The notes under the pieces are model-generated. The model saw nothing but the letters and a program-made list of their open reading frames with translations, did not search any database and had not been told where the DNA came from. 64,000 bases of DNA from Ichthyophthirius multifiliis (taxonomy: Eukaryota; Ciliophora; Oligohymenophorea; Hymenostomatida), in the NCBI RefSeq assembly GCF_000220395.1, contig NW_004086353.1:1-64000 (forward strand). Reading direction: 5' to 3'. Both the position numbers and the translations under genes were made by a program. Each line of letters opens with the position of its first letter. Position 1 is the first letter of the stretch. Below are positions 14,065-27,800 of this stretch, in pieces.

Positions 14065-17000
14065 GATGAATAGGCAAACATCTATTGGATGGACTTAATA
14101 GATATATACTCACATTTGAATGAAAAAGATTAAATTAAAGGAATTCTTAAAAAAGCATTTAAAACTTCCTATAAATGTATTAATGATAATTTTAATAATA
14201 ATCTAACTCATGTTGTTACAGAATTAGAAGAAGCTCTTGATTTTAAAATTACTGGCTAAATAAATTTAGCGGAAAAGTCACTAATTAACATAATAAACAT
14301 TTGCAACTAATAATAATACGATGAAAGGATTAAAAGCTATCTTTAGAATGAATATAAAGATTGTTTATCAATGCTAGGAAAATGGGATGATTTAGCTAAT
14401 GAAATAATTTAAGCAAATTAAAATGTAATTAAAATAACATAAAAAATATAATTATTTTAAATTAAATTTACTAATATAGTGGTTAGATCAACCAGAAAGA
14501 ATAGGTGCTGAAGAAATGAAAAACTTAATGATAGCACTGATGCAAGCAGATGATAGTGAAGAAGGTAGATGGGAATAATTAAAATACATAGTAAAGGCAT
14601 GGGTTTAAACAGATTATGGAAAAAATATATTAGAAGGGCCATTAGCATATGAGATGGCTTTATTAACAGTAATTGATGTAGATATTGATAGAACCAGATA
14701 TTATCATAAACTAAGTGAAGATTAATTTTTAAGCGTTTGGGGAAAATTCGGAAGTTTTACTTCTGCATCTAAGCATGAATATTTATCTAATTTATATAAA
14801 AATCATGAATTGAAGGAGTATTTATAGTTAGATGAAAAAAATCAAATCAAACTTGAAGATTGCGTTGATTTATTTAAAAAATGGTAGGATAGATAGGTAT
14901 TTTTTAAAAAAAAAATTAATATTATTAATTTAAATAATATAAAGCCTTCTTATGCATATGATAGTTAAAGCTGTTGGGATTAGATATTAAATAGCAGAGA
15001 AGTATTCGCATTGGCTTTATATTCTAAATATAATATATAAGAAGAGGTAATAAATACTATAAGATCAAATTGGTATGTATAAAATGCTAAAGGAATGGTA
15101 AAGAAAGGCATTTATAGCGCAGCTGATAAAAAAATGAAAAAAGCAAGCAAATATAGAAAAGTAAAAGAAAGTTTACCTGAATTTAATTTTGAATTTTATA
15201 AAATAACTTGTAAATATAAATTAAAATAATTAGAAATAGACTTAGAAAAAAACAAAGTTTTAGAAAGACCCGAATATAAATTCGAAAAATTAATTGAAAT
15301 TTTTCAGAAGGAAAAACTAAAATACAATCTAGACATTGTTTCTCAAATAAAATTCGATTTTTTGACAATTTAAGTCCGTGAAAAATTCATTGATGTTTAC
15401 AATGATTATTCTCTAACATAGTAAGTTAATAAACAATTTCTAATTTAGTATGCTAATATGCTTAATAATATTTATTATGATTATCTAAATCTTTTTAGAG
15501 ACTTCTAATAAATAAATGATATAGAAAATAATCCTGAAAACGTTCTGTCCATTTAAAAAAAATATTATTATCGTTTTTCCATTTTTTGTGATCATTTATT
15601 ACGTATTATTGAATCTGAAAGTCGAGATGAATTGAAAGTTACATTAAAGCAAGAATATTAAGTAAAAAACTTATTAATATCAAATTTTTTTAAATAGTTT
15701 TTTTTAAAAAAAAATATAAAGATGACATTAGAAAATGTGGGAATATCATTTATAAATTATAGTTTGAAGTGTTTTTCAATAGCAAGCTCATCATCATAAT
15801 CATCATAATTCAACTAAAATTTATCAACATTATTACTGAAAATGTTGAAGATAATGCAAAAGTTTCCTTAGTCAACTGGCTATATATTCAAATAGGCAGT
15901 TTAAAATTCTACAATCCCTTCATGGCTATTTATACCTTTTCTACCCTAAATGATGCATATATTAAATAAATAAAATCTAGTTGAATATTTTGAACCTCTA
16001 TTTAATATTATAGCGTAGAAATATCCTGAAGCCCTAATATATTAATTCAACACAATTTTCGAATAAAAATATATGTGTGAAACTTAGCTGAGTATTAATA
16101 TTTTTGAGCATTTGCATGCAACGATGTAACATTACTTTTTATTTATATAATAGCTGAATTGTGTCACAAATCCAGAACATAGATTAATAAATTATTTAGA
16201 AAATATGAGAAATATTATCGTTTAAGCAAATCATAAAACTTAATAAAAATTAAATGAATTAATTGATTAAATGGAATTCGATCTTTTTTCCCCTAATTAG
16301 TTTTGGGGAAATTACAATATTAAATTTTGTAAAGATTACTTAATATATTTTAAACCTCTTAAAGCTAAAATTAAAAATACTTAAGATTTAGTAGAGAAAA
16401 AAAATTATTTTAGATTAAATAAAACATTTAAAAGACAAAGTCAACATTAAAGATATAAGAAACGGGCACGATAAAATATCTAATTATTCTTTATTTTTAA
16501 AAGATTTTTAAGGAAGTACTTCCGATTAAGATGGATCCTAAATAGAAATTCCAGGTTAGTATACTTCTAATTCAGCAATTATGAGAGAACCTTCAAAAGA
16601 ACTACATTTAACTATATAAAGCTTTGATTAAACTGTTTTTTCTTTAAAAAGTATTAGAAGACCTAAAAGAATTATAATATATGGTTCTGATGAAAAAGCT
16701 TACAAAGTAATTTTTATATAAATTAATTATTTTTTATTAAATTAAAAATAAGTTCCTTGTTAAAGGTGTAGAAGATCTTAGACTTGATTAGAGGATAGAA
16801 TAAATATTTGGAGTTATGAATAATGTTTTTGGAACAGATCCTTAGTGTGAAGAAAAGGAATTATTAATTTCTACATTTAATATTATTCCGATGACAAATT
16901 AATTAGGATTATTAGAATGGGTTGATAAAACAAATGTCCTTAAAGAAATTCTAAACAAAGAATTTTAATAAATATATAATACTACATATGATATAGTACA

Positions 17001-18084
17001 AAATAATCCCGCAATCGATACTCGAAGAGAATGGTTAGATAAAATTTTTAAAAGAAGAAATTTATAAGAGCAACATATTGATTTACTTCAATTATAATCA
17101 GGTAATAAAATAATATTAATTATATTTGTTTTTGTATTATAAATAAATATAATTATTTTAAAAAAGAGGATGTAATAAATAATTTCGAAATCTAATAGAA
17201 TATGATGCCTGTAGATTTATTAAAAAATGCCTTACAGAGGCTTTCTGCCACTTTAGAAGCTTATTTATATTTAAAAAATCGATTTATAAGGAATTATGCA
17301 GTAGTTTGCATTTCTGGCTATATTTTGGGAATTGGAGATCGTCATTTAGAGAATTTTCTTATTAATTATTCAAATGGAGATGTTATTTCTATTGATTTTG
17401 GTTATAGTTTTGGAGCTGGAATAGGCTTAGCAGTTCCTGAACTAATGCCTTTTAGATTATCGAAATGTTTTTAAAATTTAATGAACCCAATAGGGTTAAA
17501 TGGAATTTTTAGATAGTCTATGATTTCGGCTTTGTTTGCTTTGAGAAAAAAAAGAAACCTTTTAATTGAATTTTGTGAAGTCTTTATTAATGACCCACTT
17601 ATTGATTGGGTGAAGTTAACAAAAGATAAAAAAATGGGTACATATAAATATTATATTATATAATTATATTTATAATGAAAAAATAGGAACTATTGTATTT
17701 AATGAAGACCTTGCACATTTAAGTAGTGCAAAAAGTTATTAATAAAGTTAATTAAATAGTGTAGGGAGCTTAGGAGGCGAATAAATTAGTAGCTTTGAAG
17801 AGATTTTACATCATATTTAAAGAATTGATGTTGTTAAATTGAAACTAATAGGAATGAATCCTTAATAATTAATGTTATAAGAATTATCTTTATCTAAACA
17901 TAAAGATTAAAAATATTATCCTACTTTAGAAAAAGCTATTTAAGGAAATCAGCAATAATATAGAAATTAATATAATAGCATTTAATTCTTAGATGTTATT
18001 TAATAAGTTGACTGTTTAATTGAATAAGCAATCGATCCTAATATATTAGGTAGAGTTTGGATTGGATGGTGTGCTTTTATTTGA
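4654..18084 (+). CDS. PRKDC: DNA-dependent protein kinase catalytic subunit (DNA-PKcs)-type PIKK
   Basis: A 13.4 kb gene from ATG 4654 (MFEDQLQSALIKL) to TGA 18082-18084 with short introns (e.g. 4839-4860). The product is roughly 4,000 residues, the size of DNA-PKcs. The N-terminal two thirds is a helical-repeat scaffold, e.g. NKGVRFSASDALDSV near 5640. A FAT-like region runs from about 14100 to 16500. The kinase domain follows: YGSDEKAYKFLVKG across an intron near 16680-16760, the catalytic GDRHLEN (17334-17354), IDFG (17391-17402) and VPELMPFRLS. The protein ends in a FATC tail, QAIDPNILGRVWIGW, which closely matches DNA-PKcs and separates it from ATM, ATR and TOR, as does MPVDLLKNALQRLS before the catalytic loop. 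In the family, Ku recruits this kinase to DNA ends for non-homologous end joining; a nuclear role is inferred. A polyglutamine tract lies before the FAT region. Not every intron was resolved. Confidence 0.9.
14011..14061 (+). repeat. (TAA)17 microsatellite coding for polyglutamine
   Basis: Seventeen perfect TAA triplets are in frame with the surrounding DNA-PKcs reading (before: KQQPQQQLQQQQYY; after: KDEQANIYWMDLIDIY). They therefore encode 17 consecutive Gln under the ciliate code. Degenerate TAA/AAT units extend upstream to about 13974. Confidence 0.9.
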
Positions 18085-18840
18085 TATTTTATAAATTTAT
18101 TTATAAAAATATATAATAAGCAATATCTTAAGAAAATTAAAATTTATTATATTTTTTTATTTTTATTTTTTTTAATTTTATTTATGTTTTTTCATAAAAT
18201 AAATTACTAATATACTTATAACCTAATTAATAATTTTTAAATAATCATATATTATTATATATTATTTTTAATACTCATATATATTTTCATAAAATTGCAC
18301 TTTAATATTAATATTGTTTTGAATTATTATTTATTTTTTATAAAATATTAATGCTTATATTTATTTGTTTTTTTTTTCAAATGTTTTTTAGAGTATATTT
18401 AATTATTTTACTATTACTATTTTTCTTATATTATGTTTATATACGAATTTTATTGTCTCAATTTAAATGGCATAGATATATTTAATTTAACTAATTCCTT
18501 AATCTAAAATATTTTAAATACCATCTTTAATATATTTTACTATCATTTATTTGGATTAGTATTTTTTTATTCTTTTAATTTAAATATTTTATATACAATC
18601 TTTTATTAAATTAATTTGAATAAATCTTTTAATTAATATTTAAACATATTATTTAAAAATCATAAAGTCAAACACTAAATTATCTTTCAAGGTTATTTAT
18701 ATTTTAATTATATTTATAAAATTAATTTTAAAAAAAAATTACAGTAAAAATAACAATATGAACAAGTAATAATTTATTTTTATCTGTTTAATAATTTATA
18801 AGTTAAAATTAAAAAAAAAAATTAAATAAAATTAAAAAAT
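18085..18840. other. intergenic, nothing recognised
   Basis: A 756-base A/T-rich spacer between the PIKK stop and the nucleoplasmin-like gene. No coding frame or RNA could be supported. Confidence 0.6.
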
Positions 18841-19179
18841 ATGTTCTGGCAGGATTAAATTTAAAATGATAAAATTTTAAATTTAAATATACCAAAAGAT
18901 AAGTATTTGCATATAAGAAATTTAAACATTATTTATTAAAAAATGAGTTTAACTTTAATATGTATATGTGATGATAAAGAATTCGTTATTTGCCGTTTTC
19001 CTTAGAATTAATAAAATAATGTTAAAATTAATTTATATTTCGATTCTTAAAAACAAGAGTTTACTTTTAAATTATTAGGAAAAGGTAAAGTATAATTAAC
19101 TGGTACTTTAGAAAATAAACTGTTAGGATTTAATCATAATTCTATTGAATTAGAAAAAGATGAATTTAATGCAATTTGA
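18841..19179 (+). CDS. small nucleoplasmin-like-domain protein
   Basis: A single-exon frame, ATG 18841 to TGA 19177-19179, of 112 residues. It begins MFWQDQIQ and continues with KEFVICRFPQNQ, then INLYFDSQKQEFTFKLLGKG and KVQLTGTLEN. This follows the nucleoplasmin-like (NPL) fold pattern seen at the N-terminus of nuclear FKBPs and in nucleoplasmins: FW start, KEFV strand, Q-rich turn, hydrophobic 'L.F' strand, GKG, LTG. NPL domains form pentameric histone chaperones. Here no FKBP domain and no long acidic tail follow, so this is a bare NPL domain or one with a short tail. The assignment rests on motif pattern only; the alternative is an unrelated small beta protein. The frame is uninterrupted and the flanks are strongly A/T-rich, which supports a real gene. 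Confidence 0.62.
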
Positions 19180-19579
19180 AAAATTACTAATAGTTTATAA
19201 ATAAATATTCATTTTTAAAATTAAAATATGACTTATCAAAACATATATAATTATTATGTATTAAATAATAAGTATATTAGTTTTTTATGACTTAATATAT
19301 TTATTGAACTACAATATTATAATTAATATACATTTTTTTAAAAAAAATTAAGAAATGTAAAATGTATTTTATTTCTATTTTATAAATATTTATGTATTAT
19401 AAATTTTTTATATTAACAAAATATATTTAAATTCATTTTATAAAAATTAAAAGTTAATATAAAAAATTTTATAAATATAAAAAATATTTTTATTAATAAT
19501 TCCTTTATTTTTTTAAAAGAAAATATATTTTATTAAAAATTATTTTGAAATAATATTATTTAATTAAATTTTAAAAAAA
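19180..19579. other. intergenic, nothing recognised
   Basis: About 400 bases of A/T-rich spacer between the NPL gene and the Rab gene; no feature seen. Confidence 0.6.
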
Positions 19580-20340
19580 ATGATTTAATATATTGGTGAT
19601 TTTAAATATAAATTCATTTTATTAGGTATTTCATTTATGATTGAAAAATATATATATAAAAAATATATTAAAATAAATAGGTAATTAAGGTGTAGGTAAA
19701 ACAAATATTTTGTCGAGGTATAAATTTGGTAAATTCGAAAAAACACATGCTCCAACGTTAGGAATAGAATTTGCATAAAAACATGTAATAATTTCTTAAG
19801 AAAAGGTTAAAATATAAGTTTAAATATGGGATACTGCAGGATAGGAAAATATGAATTCTATTACAAAAGCATTTTATAAAAATGCGATTGGAGCTTTATT
19901 AGTTTATGATATTACAGACTTATAAAGTTTCTATGATTGTCAAAAATGGGTAGAAGACATTCAGTAAAATTGTGAAAATTAAATCACAATAATATTACTA
20001 GGAAATAAAGCAGATTCAGAAGAAAAAAGATAAGTTATAAAATAAATTGCTTTAGAATATGCAAATAAAAACAATTTTGCTTTTTTAGAAACTTCTGCTT
20101 TGAATGGCTAAAATATAAATGAAAGTTTTTAAATATTAGTAGAAGGTAATTATTTCTTTTTTTTAAGTAATAAATATTTTCTTAGAAATATATAGGCAAC
20201 AAACATAAAATAAATATTCTGGTATTGTTTCTAATCCTCCTTAAAATTCAAACAAATAAATACCAGTTAATGAAGATTTAAATTTAAAACAAAAATTAAA
20301 TTAAAAAAAAAATTAAATTAAATAAAAAAAATGCTGCTGA
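19580..20340 (+). CDS. Rab-family small GTPase, Rab11-like
   Basis: Three exons with introns at 19626-19680 and 20146-20185. ATG is at 19580 and TGA at 20338-20340. The P-loop GNQGVGKT is formed across the first intron, which confirms that splice. Other GTPase motifs are LGIEFA (switch I side), WDTAGQE (switch II), GNKAD (guanine base) and ETSAL. LLVYDIT, the SRY after the P-loop and EIYRQQ after the last motif favour Rab11 among Rabs. The protein ends in KKCC, a dual-cysteine prenylation signal, which also validates the second splice and the stop. Family role: membrane-anchored switch for recycling-endosome traffic. The C-terminal hypervariable region is short and N/K/Q-rich. The subfamily call is less certain than the Rab call. 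Confidence 0.92.
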
Positions 20341-21801
20341 TTTTTAATAAAATTATATTAAAGTGTACACATTGATTAGTTTTTTTTCAATTCACTGACA
20401 ATGATAAATAAAATAATAATCAGTCAACTATTAAATAATCTTAATTTATTAGCATTGATTAAATATATATATTTATTAATAGTTAAATTATATAGGAATT
20501 TTTTATGTTTAAATAAAATTTAATATTAATAAATAGCTATTAGAAAGTATACAAATTATTTGATTTTTATCATTTTTTTAAATGTTTTTTACTTTTTTTA
20601 AAACTTAATCAAAATAAAAAATTAATAATGTCCTATTTTATTATTATGATTATTAAAAAAAAATATAGAAAAAAAAATCATTATGAAAAAGTAATATATA
20701 AATTAAATATTAATTATTGAATAAGAAAATTTACAAATTAGGCATTTCTTAGCTTTTTTTTGAAAATATTTTATTAAGGCAATTATTTTATTTTTTAAAT
20801 CATAAAAAATTAATAAAATAAATTATTCTCAAATAATAACCGTAATTTATAATCTTAAACTTTATATTATAAAAATTGTATAAGATTGAAAAAGATAATA
20901 ATTATTTATAATAAAAATCATTATATAAAAAACAATTCGCAAGTATTTAAAATCATTATTATAGTCATTCGTCTTATTCTGATTTAAATATTAAAAAATA
21001 TATTTAGTATTTATATTACATATATTATGAATTATATAGTATAAAAAGTTAAATAAATAAATGCTTGTTTTTATGAACCATATTTAGCATAACTTTATTT
21101 TTTTTATTTTAAATTTGTTAAAAAAATATAAAAAATATTTAGAAAATGCTTTTATTATTAATTTTTTTTAAAAAAAATAATAAAACAGACACTAATTTAA
21201 AATATATAATTATATAAAATTTATACATATAAAAGATACATAAAATTTTATCTTAAATTATTTAAAAAACTTATCAAAAATAATTATAATACAAAATAAT
21301 ATTTATCTTATAAAATCAATAATTTATTAATATTTTTTGTTGCAAAGTAATATTTAGTTATAAAAAATAATAATTTTTAAATATTTACAATAAAAGTAAA
21401 ATTTATTTTTTAAATATAAATGATTTACACATAACTAAAGTAAAAACTTCAAAGTTGATAATATTTTCAAAAAAATTATATTTTAATTACAAAAAATGAA
21501 ATTCAATTTTTAAATATATACTTTTAAAAATTATGTTTTTATCTATTTTTCTTATTCTATTTTATTTGCAATACTTATTATCTTAAAAAATATTTTCTAC
21601 GAGAATATAATTTTTTTTATTAGGATATTTGAATTAATCCATTAATTGGATTTATTAAAATATTTTCTAATTTTCAAAAATTTTTTAATTTAATATATAT
21701 ATGTATACATATAAATTTAAAAAAAAATCATCAAAAAATTTAAATAAAAAAATATTAGTTTTTTAAAAATTACTATTATTAAAAAAATAAAAATTACTAA
21801 A
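20341..21801. other. intergenic, nothing recognised
   Basis: A 1.46 kb A/T-rich spacer between the Rab gene and the calcium-channel gene. Open frames here are short and have low-complexity I/K/N/Y composition. No RNA or repeat of note. Confidence 0.6.
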
Positions 21802-24800
21802 ATGTAAGAAGAAGAAGTAATTCATTAAAAAGCAGAAAGGTTAGTAAAATTTGGTTCGATTATAAGTTTAAACTTAAAGGACCATTTTGATAATTATATT
21901 TATTGCGAAGGTTTTATGGATGAATTAGTCGAATTAAAAGAATTTAAAAGTACAGGATAAACAAATAGAAAAGATGATTTTTCAAGTTGTTTATTTATGA
22001 TACTACCATTTTAAGATATAAATTCATTTAATTAATAAAAAAATTTATTAGAATTATTAACAGATAATAAATAATCTAATGAAATTGAATGTAATATAAT
22101 TAAAATAATATAACTAAAATAAAATAAATTAAATTAATATAATAATAATAAAAAGAATTAGGATCGGAAAATAGATTAGAAGATAGAAAAAATAGAATAA
22201 ATGAGCTAAGAAATAAATTAGAAAGTGAATATGCATACAATCTAAGTACATTAGAAAGACAATTTGGTTAAAAAATTCTTTTAGTTAATTCTAATTTTAT
22301 GCTTATTCATATTAATACAATGAAATTTGTTTGTTTAAATATGGATAATACAGAAAATTTATAGTATTATTTTTATTTTTATATTTTTTAAATTAATAAA
22401 TTTTAGTATATAGCTTGTCCAATATCCTAATAAATATTGTTTTTTCAAATTTATACCTTCATTATTGCTATAAACAATGAGAAACGACAATTTCGTTTAT
22501 GAAAACGAATTAATGTATATTTGCTGTTGTGAGTTAATTGATGGGAAAAACCCTTTTTTATGGCAGAAATCAATGTAGAACAACAAAAGCGCCTTTAAAT
22601 AATACAAAAGGTAGTGAAATTAATCAAAAGAATTTGCTTTATGGAAGTATTGATTATGCCAAAGCTTGGAAGTATTATTTTTGAATTTAATTTTTTTTAT
22701 TTAACTAAAAAAGATTAAATTTATATTAAGAACCGATAACAAAAGATCATATTGATAACGAAAATGAAAATTATCTAAAAGCAGGTGATATAATATGGAT
22801 AGTTTTATCTTAAAAAAAGGTTTTTATAATTATTACTATTTTTTATATACATATTTATATAAGTTTTATTTGTCATGTGAAAGATTTAATGATCCTTTTA
22901 TTGACTTAATGATTTAACAAAAGTAAGATTTGGAAAGATAAAAAATGAATGAACTATAATAAATATTTTAAGTAAGCTAAGAAAAGCAAATAGAAAATTT
23001 AAATAAAGAATTATTTGAAAATTATAATACGTAATTTTAAAGTATAAAGAATTCAATTGATAGTGATATGATGCTTTTTTACGAATTAAGTAATAATGGA
23101 TTATTCAAAATTGAACCTATAAATATTTTTGAAGGAGGAGAATTACATTGGGGCGAAAAGTATAGAATTAAGCATTTAATTTCTGGAAAATACTTAAAAT
23201 GTGAAAAAAAAATTGGTATTTTTAATAATAATAATGAAAATGTATTTTAATATTTTTGATAAAAAAAATTAATATTATTTATTTTTTAGCAAATAATATA
23301 TGAATTAGGATTAACTAATATTTTAGATAGTTAAACTTTATTTAAATTTGTTCCAATAGAAAATTTATAAAACAAATATATGTCAAAAAGCAACATACAT
23401 AAAGATGCTTATTTTAGATTATAATATTAAGATTAAGAAAATATTTTATGGCTTGGATTTTAAGAAGAGTTTAATGACTAAAACTTAGAATAAGAATAAA
23501 ATAAGTTATTAATTATTATTATTTTTATTTACTAATAAATAAAATAAAAATAAAAGTAAGCCCATTTTTGAGAAAAAATTAAGAGATATGAATATATTTA
23601 GATTTAGAAAGTCAGAATATTAAGATATTTGGGAAACTCATTTTTTGTTATCGGCTATTCCTTTGTTCATATAGTTATCATTAAACATAGTAAATGTTAC
23701 AATGAAAGAATTTGAATTAAAGCAATAAGATTAAAAGTTTATTTATTTCGAATTTAATTTTGATAAGGTTGTAAATACAATAAAGAATTTATAAGAATTT
23801 ATAACAAACAAAATTATATGTAATATATCAATGAAACACGAATACAATTATCCTGCTTAAGACAGATAGAATGTAAAAAATATATAAAAAAATAAACTTA
23901 AAAAAAATAAAGAAATTTAGAGAATAAGGTTTATTAGGATTATTTTGCTGGTTTTTAATAAAAGTGTTTCCTTAAAAGGAAGAATTTTAAATATTGGACT
24001 TAAAAGCAGATGAAAGTCTTCTTTAGGATGAATAAGATTAAGAATTGTAGCAAAATATCAAACGAAAAGAAAAAATATATAGATAATGTGTTTCTCACAT
24101 AAAAAAAAGATATAAAATATCTTATGACATTTATAATTTAATTAAATTATCATGCTATAAAAATAATATTAACTAAGAGTATTTCTTTTAATTTGCACAT
24201 AATTTTGCACACCATATTGGTTATGGAAAGTTTGTCACTGAATCTTTCGAATTTTGTTTTAAAGGAAATTTTAATATTCTTTAATCTTTGCACTAATTCG
24301 AATTTTAAAAAGACAAAGTTGATTAAGTTGGACCTGAATCTTCTAGTAATAATACGTTTGGACATGAAGTTTCAACTGAAAGTTTCTTTATTACTCTAAT
24401 AAAAAGATTTAGAAGAATGGAGCCTTATACTAAAAATGATATTTTAAGTCTTTTGGCTAGTTTTTGCATTTTAGAAGATAGTACTATATACATTAACTAA
24501 GAGAAAATATTTTAAAGTTTTGTAGACAATAGGACTATTATTTTTACTTAATTGTTAAAAATTAGAGAAGAAAATGATGAAATTTTTAAAATTTAAATGA
24601 GAAAAAAAAATCCAAAAACAGAAGAATATGAAATAGTTTCTCGGTTATTGGAAACTTTTGATAAAAGAAATATTTAAAATTAAAAAAAAAATATTACTAA
24701 TAAAATTATTGGAGATTATTTTTTAAGTTAAATTGATCTTTATTGTAACATGTGTGCTAATAGAAATTATACTTGTGGAAAAGCCTTTGCTAATATATTT

Positions 24801-27800
24801 TCAGCTAAAACGCTTTAGAAATATATAAACTCTTCTTAAGTATTTTTTGTTTTAATTTAAGCATATTTTATTTAATTTTTATTTAGATAAGTTTGGATTT
24901 AAGAGCAAGATTTTGTAGGCTTTAAAGAAATATCTATATAGATAAAGAACCTAGATTAAAAATCTAAAAACCTAATTTAGTAAGAATTTTTAAGCCTTAG
25001 AATGATAATAATGATTAAAAAAAAATACTCAATATTTTGTTTGATCCTATTCTTATAAAAATGTCTAAAAATCCTGATTGTCGTGTAGGAAAAGAAAAAG
25101 AAGAATATATTTAAATGAATAAGAAAATATTTGAGAAATATAATGATAAAAATAGAGAAGATGATATTTATATCAAATTCATTTAAAATAATGATGCTGA
25201 AGATAAAGAATTTCTGGATGATATAAAAATTTTTATTAAAAAATAATTAAAATAATGCTTTTAAGAAATAATGAAATTCGAAAGCATGAAATTAGTTAAA
25301 TAATTTGGTATAATACTTTTTTTTTTTTAATTTTATTTATTTTATAAAATAAGAATATCATAAACTTGAAAATGATAAAGATTTAGTAGAATGTGATTAT
25401 TCCTCAAATCAAGATATCTATAATAAGATATTTAATAATTTTACTTATGAAATTATTTAAAGTTTTCATATAATGCTTAAGTTTGGTCTTTTCACTGATT
25501 ATTCTGGAAATAACTCTAGAAATATATTTAATGATATTGTTACTTATCTTTCATTTATTTTAGAATTCGATATAGATTATGCATCTGAATTAATAAAAAA
25601 TGGAAGCAGAGGAAAAGAATAATAGAAAATTCCCCCTTTGAAAAGAAGTAAATATTAATTAATTTTTATAATAATATTATTTGTTTAAAATTAATAATTA
25701 TAAGGTTATATTGCAAATAATGAGAAGTAAACAAAAGAATAATTAAATAACAATACCGATTTAATAAATACTTTAAAAGTTTTTAGTGCAGTAGGTGGTT
25801 AAGGCTTAAATGTTTTAAAAGGACTAACAAATTTGGTTGTGAAAGAAGATGAAGAAGAAGATTAAACTGAAGATATAATTAAAAAAATAGATATTGATTC
25901 TTAAAATGAAAAATCTACATCTTTTCTTAAAACTTATTAAAGCTTATTAAAACTTTTATAAAAATATACTAATAAAACTTATAAGAAAAAAGGTTTTTTA
26001 AAAATTTAAATATATAAAAATTATAAAAAAATATAGAAATAGAAATAAAAATTAGTAAAGATCTTGAAGCCTTAATAAAAATTGAAATTTGTAAAATTTA
26101 TGAATATTTAATGGATTGGCGTGAAGATTTTTTCATTAATAATATAATGAAATATTTTACTGAAAAATTCTATAATAAATATTAAATATTGCTTGAAAAA
26201 CCTCAGAAAAATCAAGAATTGGAATATTAAAAATTAGAAAAAGAGCTAAATTAAGAATTGTAAGAATCCCTTCCAGAAAATATGTTTTCAGTAGGTGAAC
26301 CAATATTTAAGAATTAAGCTTTTAGAAAATTCAAGTAATTTGGATACGAAAAAAATAATACAAAAGATGAACCCGAAGTAAATAATATAGATGACATAAT
26401 AAAAAGACCTTTTGTAGAAAGTTTAATAATAGGTTTTAATAAATTAAAATTATTAATAAATTTTATTTTTTTAAAAGGATTTTATTTTGCAATAGATTCT
26501 GATTTGTAAAATAGTTTGATGAACCTTATTTACAGGTGTTATAACCAAAAATCTAAGTTTTTAAAAAATTTAAATAAAATAAATTTAGTCAAAAGCGGGT
26601 AAAGTGATAGCGCTTACCAAAAAATGAGCAAATTAATAAGCAAATTAAAAGCTTTAATTAGTTATTCATAAAGTTGGTTATAAATAATTGAATAAAATAA
26701 TTATAATGAAAAAGCAGAAGAAAATTTAGATATTACCTTATAAAAGTTAAGTAAATTACATGAAATATTTGTTGATTCTGAGGATAATTAAGAACAATTC
26801 GAAGTTAGCTAAAAAATATTCAAACATTTAGAAGGACATATTGTACTTTTTTAGTTTATTGAATAAGGAGTTTCCATTTTAGAATTAAATGCCAATTATT
26901 TTTAAGAATATCATACCGACTGTTAATATTCTTATAAAAAAGATTTTACAAATAAAGTTATTGAAGGTAAAAATATATTAATTTTTTTTAAATCTAAAAT
27001 TAATTAGTTTTCAAAAAATGTCATTTTATCTTAATTTAATTCTGCAAAAAAAATAGAAAAATACAAAAAAATATTTTTAAAAGTTATGAAAAACTACTTT
27101 TAAACTAAAGCTATATTAATATAGGTTAAATTGATCTAATTAAGGAGATTTTTAAAGAAAATATTGAACTTTCTTACTAAGCAGATGCTTATTTTAAATA
27201 CATTAAGAAAATTATTAAAATACATGGAAAATATCCTCAATTACTAGATTTATTTCAAATTTAGATTTAAAATTCTATGAAAAGTGACAATAATGAAATA
27301 CAAAAATATGTTATTGATAACATGTTTGATCCTAAATTTATATAATACATTAACGTAAATAAAATAAAATTATTAAAAGTTTTAAAATTTATAAATAAAT
27401 ATAGCCATTTTACGCAGATAATAGACGTGATGATGATGAATAAATATTACTTGTTTAAAATGATTCGAAATAATATGATTAATTACATATCACATCTAAA
27501 ACCCCAGGAAATTAAAGTCCTGATAAGGCCGTAAATCTTAAATCTTTAATAAAAGAAGGAAACATATAAATAAATGATTTTAATTAAGATGAAAAAATTG
27601 AAAAAGTTAAGTTTAATATATAAAAAACAATAAAATTTTATTAAAGAAATTTAAACGATGAATAAACTTAAAATGAAGAATATACAATAAAATATATTTA
27701 AATTATAGCTGATGCTTTAAAATTCTAATAATTAGGAATTACATTTATATATAAAGCTTATTAAAATATAAGAGTTAAATAACTTTTGAACATTTTATTT

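Noticed and set aside
13910-14113. Standard-code ORFs on both strands giving polyN/polyI proteins
   Set aside because: Both are alternative phases of the (TAA)17 tract inside the DNA-PKcs gene; the true frame reads it as polyGln.
24150-24399. Overlapping ORFs on both strands
   Set aside because: Shadows of the RIH-type region of the IP3R gene (correct frame HHIGYGKFV).
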